Shown one piece after another: positions 52,874 through 60,904 of a stretch of DNA of 64,000 bases (its first letter is position 1; each line of letters starts with the position of its first letter). The translations under genes were made by a program, and so were the position numbers. The notes beneath the pieces were generated by a model. It was given only the letters and a program-made list of their open reading frames with translations, did no database searches and was not told the origin of the DNA. Origin of the DNA: JBBRWO01 sp964388455 (lineage in GTDB: Bacteria > Actinomycetota > Coriobacteriia > Anaerosomatales > JAAXUF01); NCBI GenBank assembly GCA_964388455.1, contig CAYMAN010000012.1, positions 5,759 to 69,758 on the forward strand. Direction: 5' to 3'.

Positions 52874-54082
52874 ATGGCGCGCATTTCATTCGCTGGTTTC
52901 AAGGACCCGGGTAGCCGACCGCGCTATATCGTGTGGACGGCGGTCATCGTCCTTGTGCTTGCGGCTGTTGTGATCGTTGCGCTAGGCGTGACATCGACCA
53001 GGTGGTTCTGCGCCGAGGGGTGCCACAAGGTGCAAGACGACACCATCACTGCCTATGAGCACTCGGCGCATCGCAACATCAGTTGTATGGCGTGCCACAT
53101 GCCGGTCGGGGCCGACCCCATCACGTTTCTGCTCCACAAGGCCGAGGCGCTCGGCGAGCTTGCGCTCACCGTCACCAACAACTACGAGCTCCCACTCAAC
53201 GGCGAGAGCGAGCTGGCCCTCACCATGGAGTCCACTCAGTGCACGCAGTGTCACGACACCGAGAAGCGCCCGGTCACGCCGAGCCCCGGTATCGTGATCG
53301 ACCATGCAGTGCACGCTGAGAAGGAAGTCACGTGCACGATCTGTCACAATCGGACCGCGCACGTCGAGGACTTCGAGCTCACATTGACCGATCCCGAGAC
53401 CGGTGAGCCCAACCAGCCGCACGAGGATTTCATGTCCATGACGGCGTGCTTCAGATGCCATTCACAGGAGAAGGTCGGCGACAATCCGCCCGGCGAGTGC
53501 GCTGCATGTCATACTCCCGCCTTCAAGTTGAAGCCGGCTTCCCACGACGCCAAGGACTTCTACCCCAAGGGTCACGCCAAGCTCGCTGCCGCAGAAGAGA
53601 GCCGGGTCGCTTCCGCGGATGGCGCCGCCTGGCTGTCCGCCGAGGAGGCCAGCGCGTCGGCGACTGCGGAAGACGCTTCCGTAGATGAGAAAGAGAAGAG
53701 CGAGGGCGCTCATGGCGAAGAGAGCCTCGGAGAATCCCTGATCAAGGTCGAGAGCATCAACGAATGCTCGACTTGTCACTCACGCTCGTTCTGCACCGAT
53801 TGTCACGGCGTTCCGATGCCGCATCCGCCGACCTTCACCAAGACTCACGGCTCGGTTGGTAAGAAGGACCCGGGCGTCTGCGTGAAGTGCCACGGCTCCG
53901 CCGCGACGTTCTGCAACGAGTGTCATCACGGTACGGCCATGGATCTCCCGTATAACACCCGGCGACCGTGGCGCACCGCACATCCCGCAGCCGTTCAAAA
54001 CGTTGGCGCCTCGGCCTGCTTCAAGTGCCACAACCCGACGTACTGCGCCGAATGCCACGTCAGAGGATCGAGCGGCAACTAG
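52874..54082 (+). CDS. NapC-like membrane 12-haem cytochrome
   Basis: A 402-residue protein: transmembrane helix at about 18-40, then a NapC/NirT-like start FCAEGCHKV (Cx3CH) with SAHRNISCMACHMPVG, and ten further CxxCH sites, 12 in all. A cysteine-free Ala/Glu/Ser-rich linker (about residues 240-290) separates a six-haem N-terminal half from a six-haem C-terminal half. The first half resembles menaquinol-oxidising NrfH/NapC proteins. It probably passes electrons to the 15-haem partner encoded 21 bases upstream. Weak CCCGG/CCGGG inverted repeat just after the stop. Confidence 0.88.
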   Translation: MARISFAGFKDPGSRPRYIVWTAVIVLVLAAVVIVALGVTSTRWFCAEGCHKVQDDTITAYEHSAHRNISCMACHMPVGADPITFLLHKAEALGELALTVTNNYELPLNGESELALTMESTQCTQCHDTEKRPVTPSPGIVIDHAVHAEKEVTCTICHNRTAHVEDFELTLTDPETGEPNQPHEDFMSMTACFRCHSQEKVGDNPPGECAACHTPAFKLKPASHDAKDFYPKGHAKLAAAEESRVASADGAAWLSAEEASASATAEDASVDEKEKSEGAHGEESLGESLIKVESINECSTCHSRSFCTDCHGVPMPHPPTFTKTHGSVGKKDPGVCVKCHGSAATFCNECHHGTAMDLPYNTRRPWRTAHPAAVQNVGASACFKCHNPTYCAECHVRGSSGN

Positions 54083-54116
54083 CTCCCGGTCAGCCCCTCT
54101 GCCGGGAATCGATGGG

Positions 54117-54125
54117 TGCTATACT
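54117..54125 (+). promoter_or_regulatory. extended -10 promoter candidate
   Basis: TGCTATACT fits TGn-TATAAT at five of six hexamer positions. It lies 97 bases before the radical SAM start, after the cytochrome operon stop. The same nonamer occurs at 58336. No clear -35. Confidence 0.4.
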
Positions 54126-54221
54126 CGCCTGTACGCAGCTGCCTGCCCGGCATTCTGCGTGGGGGAGCGGCAGCGGTGTCGTTCAGGGGTCGTGACAACG
54201 ACCGAAAGGGCCTGGCTTTCT

Positions 54222-56042
54222 ATGTCTCGTGTCGACCTTGTGCTGCTGCATGCGCCGAGCGTCTATGATTTTCGTGAGCGCTCCATCATGTTCGGACCCG
54301 TTTCCGACATGGTTCCATCGACCCCCATCTTCGAGATGTACCCTCTCGGTTTCACGACCATGGCTGAGTATATGGAGCGACACGGTCTGCGCGTCCGCAT
54401 CGTCAATCTCGCCGTGCTCATGCTCAATAAGCCCAACTTCGACGTCGAAGCGTACCTGCGCGCCATGGACCCCGTTGCCTTTGGCATCGACCTCCATTGG
54501 CTACCTCATTGCCACGGCTCGATCGAGGTCGCGAAGGTCGTCAAGAAGCTGCATCCCAAGACGCCGGTGATATTCGGTGGTCTCTCGGCAAGCTACTTCC
54601 ATGAAGAGCTCATCACCTACGACGCGGTCGACTACGTGGTGCGCGGAGACTCCACCGAGGAGCCCATGACGCAGCTGATGTGGTCGCTCAAGCGTGGCGG
54701 CGGCGTCGGCGACATCCCCAACGTCACCTGGAAGGACGCCTCGGGAGGCGTGGTGGTCAACGACCTCTCATGGGTCCCCACCGACATGAACGCGATCTCA
54801 CTCGACTACTCCTTCAACATGAAGTCGGTCATCCGCTACCGCGACATGATGGGTGCGCTGCCGTTCAAGGACTGGCTGCGCTATCCCGTGTGCGCTTCGC
54901 TGACTTGCCGAGGGTGCACGCACGACTGTGTGACCTGCGGCGGCTCCGCAACCGCGTTCCGTGAATCGTTCGGGCGCGACAAGATAGCCTTCAGAGATCC
55001 CGAGCTGCTGGTGCGCGACATCGAGCATATCCAGAAGTACATCCCGGGTCCGATGTTCGTGCTCAATGACTTCCTGCAGGCAGGACGCGAGTACACTCGT
55101 GACTTCGTTCGCGGCCTCAAGCGCATCGACATGAAGAACCCCATCGGCTTCGAGTTCTTCAAGCCGCCCGCCGAGGAGTTCTACGAGTTCCTCAACGAGA
55201 ACCTCAACGACTACTCGGTCGAGATCTCGGTCGAGAGTCATGACGACGGCGTCCGCGCGGCGTTCGGTAAGAAGCACTACACCATGGAGCAGGTCGAGGA
55301 CAGCATCGTTCACGCACTGAAGAATGGGTGCAGCCGCTTCGACATCTACTTCATGACAGGCATCCCATCGCAGACCGCAGCCTCGGTTCGCGAGACGACG
55401 GAGTACGTCCGTCGGCTCTACGAGCGGGTCGGCAACGACAAACGACTCCTCTGCTTCACGAGCCCCATGGCGCCGTTCCTCGACCCAGGATCCATCGCTT
55501 TCGAGAACCCCGCCGAGCACGGATACACCCTGCGTGCCCGCACGCTTGAGGAGCACCGTGAGCGCATGGTGCTTCCCAGCTGGAAACACATAATGAACTA
55601 CGAGAGTCACTCGATGAACCCCGACGAGATGGTTGAGGCCACCTACGACGCTGCCATCGGCATCAATCGCGTCAAGGCCGACATCGGCATCATCGACGCG
55701 CAGGTCGCCGATGTGACGGAGTTGCGGATCAATGAGGCGCGCGCTGCCATGGTGCGAATCGATCAGGTCATGGCTGGCCCGACGGCTTCGCAAGACGCTG
55801 GAATCAAGGCGCTCAAGGAGGAGTTCGATCGGCTGAGCCAATCCACCGTCGCCGACAAGACGGAGCTCAATTGGCCGCATTCGGCTACCATCAAACATGT
55901 GGCCGCATGCGCGGGTTTGTTCGTTCAGGAGAATGTCGCTAACCTGTTCGGGTCTAAGCTGGGCGAGTATTCGCCCGCAGTATCCGACCAACACCCGCTC
56001 ACGGGTCCGCCGATTCAGGTGATCGAGCCAACGGAGGCGTAA
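54222..56042 (+). CDS. B12-binding-domain radical SAM protein
   Basis: A 606-residue protein. Residues 5-145 form a Rossmann-type cobalamin-binding-like domain (PLGFTTMAEYMERHG, PVIFGGLSASYFHEEL). The radical SAM cluster CX3CX2C is C232, C236 and C239, with additional nearby cysteines C224 and C229. Residues 260-450 look like the TIM-barrel part, and the tail is helical. It resembles the uncharacterised B12-SAM families with a Ta0216-like layout (TIGR04190). ATG 54222 is taken; GTG 54192 is possible. It precedes menG by 8 bases, so a role in quinone or other lipid-like metabolism is possible, but the reaction is unknown. Confidence 0.8.
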   Translation: MSRVDLVLLHAPSVYDFRERSIMFGPVSDMVPSTPIFEMYPLGFTTMAEYMERHGLRVRIVNLAVLMLNKPNFDVEAYLRAMDPVAFGIDLHWLPHCHGSIEVAKVVKKLHPKTPVIFGGLSASYFHEELITYDAVDYVVRGDSTEEPMTQLMWSLKRGGGVGDIPNVTWKDASGGVVVNDLSWVPTDMNAISLDYSFNMKSVIRYRDMMGALPFKDWLRYPVCASLTCRGCTHDCVTCGGSATAFRESFGRDKIAFRDPELLVRDIEHIQKYIPGPMFVLNDFLQAGREYTRDFVRGLKRIDMKNPIGFEFFKPPAEEFYEFLNENLNDYSVEISVESHDDGVRAAFGKKHYTMEQVEDSIVHALKNGCSRFDIYFMTGIPSQTAASVRETTEYVRRLYERVGNDKRLLCFTSPMAPFLDPGSIAFENPAEHGYTLRARTLEEHRERMVLPSWKHIMNYESHSMNPDEMVEATYDAAIGINRVKADIGIIDAQVADVTELRINEARAAMVRIDQVMAGPTASQDAGIKALKEEFDRLSQSTVADKTELNWPHSATIKHVAACAGLFVQENVANLFGSKLGEYSPAVSDQHPLTGPPIQVIEPTEA

Positions 56043-56050
56043 CCAACCAC

Positions 56051-56773
56051 ATGTCCGACACCCAGCCCGCTCCCGGGCGACCCACCACCGAGCGGGTCCA
56101 CGGAATCTTCTCGTCCATCGCGGATCGCTACGATGTGTTCAATGCGATGGCGAGCATGGGCATCGACCGATCTTGGCGTCGCAAGATGGTGCGGGCCTGC
56201 GCACTCAACTCGACCTCGCGCGTGCTCGACCTGTGTTCCGGCACCGGTGACGTGGCTTTCGCCCTCGCTGAGCAGGGACGCCCTGCCGAGGTGGTGGCAA
56301 CGGATTTCGTCCCCGAGATGCTCGCCGTCGCCGAGAAGAAGGCCGAGGCGAAGCCGCCCGCGGTGCCTGTGAGCTTCTCGGTGGCCGATGCGCAGGACCT
56401 GCCGTTCGAGGACGCGAGCTTCGACGTCGTCACCGTTGCGTTTGGAGTGCGCAATCTGCCGGAGCGCGAGCGCAACTTCGCCGAGGTTCTCCGCGTGCTC
56501 AAGCCCGGCGGTCGCTACGTCATCCTCGAGTTCTCACGCCCGCCGTTCGCTCCCTGGCGCGGCGTCTATCACGTCTATCTCAACCACGCGATCCCTGCCA
56601 TCGGCGGCGTGCTCACCGGCGACCGCTCCGGCTTCGTCTACCTCAACGACTCTATTAGGCAGTTCCCGACGCAGCCCGCTTTGGCTGCTGAGTTGCGAGC
56701 CGCGGGCTTCAGTGCCATAACTTGGCGCGACCTCACAGGCGGCATCGTGGCGCTGCACACAGCAGTCAAGTAG
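56051..56773 (+). CDS. menG: demethylmenaquinone methyltransferase
   Basis: A 240-residue class I methyltransferase of the UbiE/MenG family: IADRYDVFNAMASMGIDRSWRR at the N-terminus, VLDLCSGTGDVAFAL as SAM loop, and DAQDLPFEDASFDVVTVAFGVRNLPERERNFAEVLRVLKPGG. It methylates demethylmenaquinone to menaquinone at the inner face of the membrane. Menaquinol would be the electron source for the NapC-like cytochromes upstream. All family motifs are intact and the length is normal. Confidence 0.93.
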   Translation: MSDTQPAPGRPTTERVHGIFSSIADRYDVFNAMASMGIDRSWRRKMVRACALNSTSRVLDLCSGTGDVAFALAEQGRPAEVVATDFVPEMLAVAEKKAEAKPPAVPVSFSVADAQDLPFEDASFDVVTVAFGVRNLPERERNFAEVLRVLKPGGRYVILEFSRPPFAPWRGVYHVYLNHAIPAIGGVLTGDRSGFVYLNDSIRQFPTQPALAAELRAAGFSAITWRDLTGGIVALHTAVK

Positions 56774-56780
56774 CGAGTCC

Positions 56781-56894
56781 TGTGGCGCTGTGAGGCCGAG
56801 GGGCTGTTCGAACGTCCTCGACTCGCTCCTCGGCACGGCCGATGAGCTCGTCTGCGGGATTGTTCGCCCAACCCCTCGGCCTCACAGCGCCACA
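56781..56894. repeat. long interrupted inverted repeat
   Basis: Arms 56781-56806 and 56869-56894 (26 bases, TGTGGCGCTGTGAGGCCGAG at the left) are reverse complements with one mismatch, separated by 62 bases. The element fills most of the 173-base gap between menG and the amidohydrolase. A TAGAAT box (56911-56916) follows it. It could be a terminator-like structure, a small palindromic mobile element or a regulatory stem. Confidence 0.7.
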
Positions 56895-56946
56895 CGCTGG
56901 GTGCCTGCGGTAGAATCGTCTTAGTCACCTATTGAAGGAACCGCTG

Positions 56947-58293
56947 ATGCTGCTTACGGCTCGCTACGTGCTTCCGGTCGCTGCTCCGCATATCGAGTAC
57001 GGAGCCGTGCTGATCCGGGACGACAAGATCGTTGAGATCGGGGACTTTGAGCACCTCAGGGCGCTCCATCCGGACGAGCCGGTCACGGACTACGGGCTGG
57101 CTGCCCTCATGCCGGGTTTCATCGATCTCCATACACATCTCGAGTACACCTCGATGCGCGGACTCGTCGATGACCTGCCCTACTCGGAGTGGAAGCTCCA
57201 GTTGCTGCAGAAGGAGAAGCGGTTCACGAGCCAAGACTGGGACGATTCGGCGCTGCTCGGTGCGCTTGAGGCAGTGCAGTCGGGAATCACGACCGTCGCC
57301 GACGTGACTGGGACCGGTGCATCCGGCCATGCGGCGCAGGCAGTCGGGCTCCGCGGCATCATCTATCGCGAAGTCGAGACCATGGTGAAGTCGAAGGTGC
57401 CCGACGTCATGGCTCGTGCGGCCGAGGACATCGCCGCGTGGCGTTCCACCAGCGACTCCACTAGGTTGACGATCGGACTCGCACCACACGCACCGTATTC
57501 GTGTCACCCGGAGCTGTTTCGCAAGGTGGCGGAGTTCGCATCCGATGGCACGCCGGTGTCGATGCACCTTGCGGGCAGTGTGGAGGAGTACCAGTTCGTG
57601 AAGTACGGCTCGTCGATGCTTGCAACCGACGTCCGGGACACGTTCGACGCCGATGCCCCGTTGTGGCTGCCCACCGGAGTCAGCCCGGTGCGCTACGTCC
57701 TGCAGTGGGGATTGTTCGATGTACCCAACATCATGGCGGTCCACTGTACTCAGGTCGACGCAAGCGACATCGAGGTTCTGGCCTCGCACGACGTGGCCAT
57801 CGCCCACTGCCCGCGCTGCAACGCGAAACTCGGTATGGGCATTGCGCCTATAGACAAGTTCCTCCGTGCGGGAATCAGAGTCGGTCTCGGCACTGATTCA
57901 CCCGCTGCTTCCAACTCGATGGACGTATTCGAGGAGATGCGAATCGGCCTTCTGGTGCAGCGCGCCGCCCAGGGTGAGGAGCACTTCATGAACGCGCGCC
58001 AGTTCGTGAAGATGGCGACCTTGGACGCCGCTCGGGCACTCAACATGGAGGACCGTCTCGGCTCGCTGGAACCGGGGAAGCAGGCCGATATCATCGCGGT
58101 AGACCTGTCGAAGTCGCACCAGATCCCGACCCACAACCCGTACAGCACACTGGTGCACACCGCCAACCAGGAGAACATTCTCGCGACGTATGTCGCGGGC
58201 GAGGTCGTGTACGAGAATCGGGAGTGGCCGGGCATCGATCATCAGCGTATTTATGGACGTGCTGAGGAGATGCGCGACAAGCTGCGAGTGTAG
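56947..58293 (+). CDS. amidohydrolase family deaminase (MqnX/MtaD-like)
   Basis: A 448-residue TIM-barrel metal hydrolase of the ATZ/TRZ-MtaD branch: HTH at 62-64 (metal ligands), H181 and H207 (SMHLAGS), H266 (VHCTQVD), and D317 in GTDSPAASN. ATG 56947 has GAAGGA 8 bases upstream; TTG 56932 is the alternative. Members deaminate S-adenosylhomocysteine, methylthioadenosine or 6-amino-6-deoxyfutalosine. The nearby menG makes the last (MqnX, futalosine menaquinone pathway) attractive, but no other mqn gene is in the window. Confidence 0.82.
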   Translation: MLLTARYVLPVAAPHIEYGAVLIRDDKIVEIGDFEHLRALHPDEPVTDYGLAALMPGFIDLHTHLEYTSMRGLVDDLPYSEWKLQLLQKEKRFTSQDWDDSALLGALEAVQSGITTVADVTGTGASGHAAQAVGLRGIIYREVETMVKSKVPDVMARAAEDIAAWRSTSDSTRLTIGLAPHAPYSCHPELFRKVAEFASDGTPVSMHLAGSVEEYQFVKYGSSMLATDVRDTFDADAPLWLPTGVSPVRYVLQWGLFDVPNIMAVHCTQVDASDIEVLASHDVAIAHCPRCNAKLGMGIAPIDKFLRAGIRVGLGTDSPAASNSMDVFEEMRIGLLVQRAAQGEEHFMNARQFVKMATLDAARALNMEDRLGSLEPGKQADIIAVDLSKSHQIPTHNPYSTLVHTANQENILATYVAGEVVYENREWPGIDHQRIYGRAEEMRDKLRV

Positions 58294-58335
58294 TGCGGGC
58301 GTGGCGCGGTAATCGCTAATCCGTCTCTGTGTGCA

Positions 58336-58344
58336 TGCTATACT
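58336..58344 (+). promoter_or_regulatory. extended -10 promoter candidate
   Basis: TGCTATACT, identical to the nonamer at 54117-54125, lies 68 bases before the GTG start of the small membrane protein. No clear -35. Confidence 0.4.
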
Positions 58345-58411
58345 ACGCGAGGTTCAGGCAGGCCCAGAGCGGGTGCGTACGGCATCCGTGAGCGAATCAG
58401 GAGGATCGTAC

Positions 58412-58798
58412 GTGAGCGATCAAGACTTCTTCTTCGATGAGGATGAGAAGCCGGCAGCTAAGACTCCGGCCAAGAAGGCAAGCGGCAGCGGCGCGGCGAA
58501 ACCTGCGGCCACTGCGTCAGCCTCATCTGCTGCACCCGCAGTTACTGCGGCCACTGTGACTATGACGGTTGCGGTTCTCATCGGTGTCATCGGCATTCTG
58601 ATCGGCGCGATCGGTGGCATCTTCGTCGGTCGCAGTCTCGCTAGCACCACGGTGGAGACGCCCGCCGTGAGCGCGCCGTCAGCCACCGGTACCGGCACCA
58701 GCGCGCCGCAGCTCTCTCCGGAGCAGCTGCAAGGCGATCTGCCCTCCGGCCACCCGGCCATCGGCAGCGGTGCGGCCACCGAAACACCAGGCAAGTAG
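58412..58798 (+). CDS. small membrane protein with Ala/Thr-rich tail, unknown
   Basis: A 128-residue protein. GTG 58412 has AGGAGG 7 bases upstream. The N-terminus SDQDFFFDEDEKP is acidic, followed by a Lys/Ala/Pro-rich stretch, a single transmembrane helix (about 48-80, with VLIGVIGILIGAIGGIF) and an Ala/Ser/Thr/Pro-rich outer tail. It precedes a second small membrane protein with TPR, with a terminator between. No family recognised. Confidence 0.7.
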   Translation: MSDQDFFFDEDEKPAAKTPAKKASGSGAAKPAATASASSAAPAVTAATVTMTVAVLIGVIGILIGAIGGIFVGRSLASTTVETPAVSAPSATGTGTSAPQLSPEQLQGDLPSGHPAIGSGAATETPGK

Positions 58799-58815
58799 TC
58801 ATCTGACGAACGAGC

Positions 58816-58858
58816 GGGCCCGGCACGGCAGTGACGCCGCTCCGGGCCCTCTTTCTGT
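58816..58858 (+). terminator. intrinsic terminator
   Basis: GGGCCCGG (58816-58823) pairs with CCGGGCCC (58842-58849) and is followed by TCTTTCTGT. It lies just after the small membrane protein gene. Confidence 0.8.
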
Positions 58859-58883
58859 GTGACACTCCGAGGAGGTTGTACGT

Positions 58884-59621
58884 ATGGCAAAGTCCAAGTC
58901 GTCGAGCTCGGGTCCCAAGAAGCCGGGCAAGGCCAAAGGCGGGATCATGGGGCTGGACAAGTCCAGCACCTCTATCGGCATGAAGATCATCATTAGCCTG
59001 CTGATTTTGGCGTTCATCAGTACGTTCCTGTACGGCGGCATCGCCAGCATCATCCAGGTGTTCCAGCCCAACCCGAATCAGGGCGCGGCCACCACAGATC
59101 CAATTGCCGCGGCGAAAGCGCAGTACCAGCCGCAGGTCGACGCTCTCAGCAAGCTGGTCGAGAGCGACCCCACCAGCCAGACCCCCTTGGTGAATCTTGG
59201 CAATGCGTACTTCGATTGGGCGCAAAAGGTCTCCGAGGCGAGCCAGAACTCCACAACGGCTGCTGCGACAGCCGGAGCCCTGTGGCTCTCGGCGAAGGAC
59301 ACCTACGCCAAGGCGGTCGAGATCAAGGCTGGCGACCCCGCGCTGACGATCGACTACTCCATCGCCACGTTCTACTCGGGCGACACAGCGGGGGCGATTG
59401 CCATCGCGGCGCCCATCTCCGAGTCGAACCCGACGTTTGCGCAGGCATGGCTCAACCTTGGTGTCTTCTATCAGGCGTCAGGCGAGTCCGCGAAGGCGGT
59501 TGCTGCGTTCAATCAGTATCTGAAGCTGGATCCGACCGGCAAGCAGGGTAACGCCGACTTCGCGAAGCAGCAGCTGGATATCCTCAAGAAGAGTTCGACG
59601 AGCACGTCCACGACCCCGTAA
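58884..59621 (+). CDS. membrane-anchored TPR-like protein
   Basis: A 245-residue protein with a basic N-terminus (SKSSSSGPKKPGKAKGG), one transmembrane helix (about 33-57) and an outer helical domain with TPR-like repeats (LVNLGNAYFDWAQKV, LWLSAKDTYAKAVEI, TIDYSIATFYSGDTAGAI and AWLNLGVFYQASGESAKAVAAFNQYL). The Shine-Dalgarno is GAGGAGG. It recalls the membrane TPR proteins of the two cytochrome modules but has no NHL or cytochrome gene beside it. Confidence 0.78.
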   Translation: MAKSKSSSSGPKKPGKAKGGIMGLDKSSTSIGMKIIISLLILAFISTFLYGGIASIIQVFQPNPNQGAATTDPIAAAKAQYQPQVDALSKLVESDPTSQTPLVNLGNAYFDWAQKVSEASQNSTTAAATAGALWLSAKDTYAKAVEIKAGDPALTIDYSIATFYSGDTAGAIAIAAPISESNPTFAQAWLNLGVFYQASGESAKAVAAFNQYLKLDPTGKQGNADFAKQQLDILKKSSTSTSTTP

Positions 59622-59647
59622 GGGCGTTTCTCACAGAGGATTCGAAT

Positions 59648-59675
59648 GGCAGGCGTCTCAGAAGAGGCGCCTGCC
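59648..59675. terminator. bidirectional terminator hairpin
   Basis: GGCAGGCG (59648-59655) pairs with CGCCTGCC (59668-59675) in the 54-base gap between the convergent TPR-like and STAS genes. It ends directly at the STAS stop codon. Confidence 0.65.
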
Positions 59676-60023
59676 TCAGTTTGAGTCGCCGAGGATCTGT
59701 CGTGCCTCGGTCGACGTCTTCGCTGTCGAGAAGATTCCGTTGAGGCGGGTGAGTGACAGGATGTTGTCGACCGTCTCGTTGGTGACCAGTACCAGTTTGC
59801 CGCCAGCCGACGAGTACTCCTTTGACAGTGATAGGAGCAGGCCAAGGCCGGAACTGTCGAGGTATTCGAGCCCGGACATGTCAACGATGGTCGCAGGCGG
59901 CACGGACTTGAGAATCCGGTCGATGCTCATCCGGAAGGTTGCGCATTCGCCGTAGTCCAGATCCCCGCCCAGTGTGAGGACCCAGGCCGTGGGAGCCTGT
60001 TCCAAGTCTATGGTAAGTGCCAT
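59676..60023 (-). CDS. STAS-domain anti-anti-sigma-like protein
   Basis: A 115-residue single STAS domain: TLGGDLDYGECATFRMSIDRIL, IVDMSGLEYLDSSGLGLLLSL with the phosphorylatable serine pair in DSSGLG (56-61). Such proteins bind anti-sigma kinases when unphosphorylated. ATG 60023 has AGAAGGG upstream; a longer upstream reading frame crosses the divergent gene and is discarded. It is divergent from the second STAS gene across 123 bases. No HATPase kinase or PP2C phosphatase gene is in the window. Confidence 0.85.
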   Translation of the reverse strand: MALTIDLEQAPTAWVLTLGGDLDYGECATFRMSIDRILKSVPPATIVDMSGLEYLDSSGLGLLLSLSKEYSSAGGKLVLVTNETVDNILSLTRLNGIFSTAKTSTEARQILGDSN

Positions 60024-60146
60024 GAAGGTCCCTTCTGAACTCTTGCGCCTATGCTGTTGGTACCCATTGCTCGGGCTATTGGTGCCATCCGCTTCTGGGG
60101 TACAATCCGACCATCGCCACGACGGCAACAAGGAGCCGATGCGCAG

Positions 60147-60482
60147 ATGGAACTTGAGATCAAAAAGCATGTGTCCGGGAACCTCTGTGAAATCACTCTC
60201 GCTGGAGAGATCGACGTCTATACTGCGCCGAGCCTCAAGAAAGAGCTCGTGGAGCTTATCGAGGACGGTTGCACCAACGTAATCGTCGACCTCGAAGGCG
60301 TTGCTTTCATCGACAGCTCCGGTCTCGGAGTCCTTGTCAGTGCGCTGCGTCGGGCTCGAGAGAATGACGGCTCGGTGCGCATCGTCTGTTCGCGTGACAG
60401 CGTGCTCAAGATTTTCCGCATAACCGGGCTCGACAAGGTTTTCCCGATATTCGCGAGCATCGCCGAGGCGCGCGACTTCTAA
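60147..60482 (+). CDS. STAS-domain anti-anti-sigma-like protein
   Basis: A 111-residue SpoIIAA/RsbV-like protein: ITLAGEIDVYTAPSLKKEL, VIVDLEGVAFIDSSGLGVLVSALRRAR (DSSGLG 56-61) and FRITGLDKVFPIFASIAEA. ATG 60147 lies 13 bases after AAGGAG. The overall sequence fits canonical sigma-B-type antagonists better than the divergent neighbour, whose C-terminus is more diverged. Controls an unidentified partner kinase. Confidence 0.9.
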   Translation: MELEIKKHVSGNLCEITLAGEIDVYTAPSLKKELVELIEDGCTNVIVDLEGVAFIDSSGLGVLVSALRRARENDGSVRIVCSRDSVLKIFRITGLDKVFPIFASIAEARDF

Positions 60483-60565
60483 TACAGCTGCGGCGGCCGG
60501 TACCGCCTGCATCGGGCACGGGAGTTGCGTGCCTCAGCGGTACTCCGTCGTGAAAGGGTGGGGTT

Positions 60566-60889
60566 GTGTTTGGCATCAGCGGGACGGAACTCGTCCTCAT
60601 AGGGGTCTTTGCGCTCATCATCTTTGGGCCCGACAAGATTCCCCAGATCGCTCGCACGGTCTCAAAGGCCGTCAAGACCTTCAAGCGCGCCCAGGAAGAT
60701 ATGGAGCGTCTGATCAAGGTCGAGATGTATGCGGCTGACCCCGACAAGGAGACTTCACCCTTCGCACCCAAGGATCCCTTCGCAGCGCCGAACGTGGTTG
60801 CTGCCACAGAAGCTGCAAAGAAGTCCACGGTCGCCTCGACACTCTATGCAGCGACCGATGAGGACGAGGAAGAGGAGGACGAGGAGTAG
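60566..60889 (+). CDS. tatA: Sec-independent translocase TatA/TatB-type subunit
   Basis: A 107-residue protein with one N-terminal helix (GTELVLIGVFALIIF), the F20-G21-P22 hinge, an amphipathic helix (KIPQIARTVSKAVKTFKRAQ) and an acidic C-terminal tail (EDEEEEDEE). GTG 60566 follows AAAGGGTGGGG. It is 15 bases from tatC, forming a minimal Tat pair for folded protein export. TatA versus TatB cannot be told from this copy alone. Confidence 0.9.
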   Translation: MFGISGTELVLIGVFALIIFGPDKIPQIARTVSKAVKTFKRAQEDMERLIKVEMYAADPDKETSPFAPKDPFAAPNVVAATEAAKKSTVASTLYAATDEDEEEEDEE

Positions 60890-60904
60890 CATCCTCGATA
60901 CCCC

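Noticed and set aside
59676..60512. 278-residue extension of the minus-strand STAS protein
   Set aside because: The extra N-terminal part crosses the divergent STAS gene and its promoter and has no domain; the ATG at 60023 with AGAAGGG fits better.
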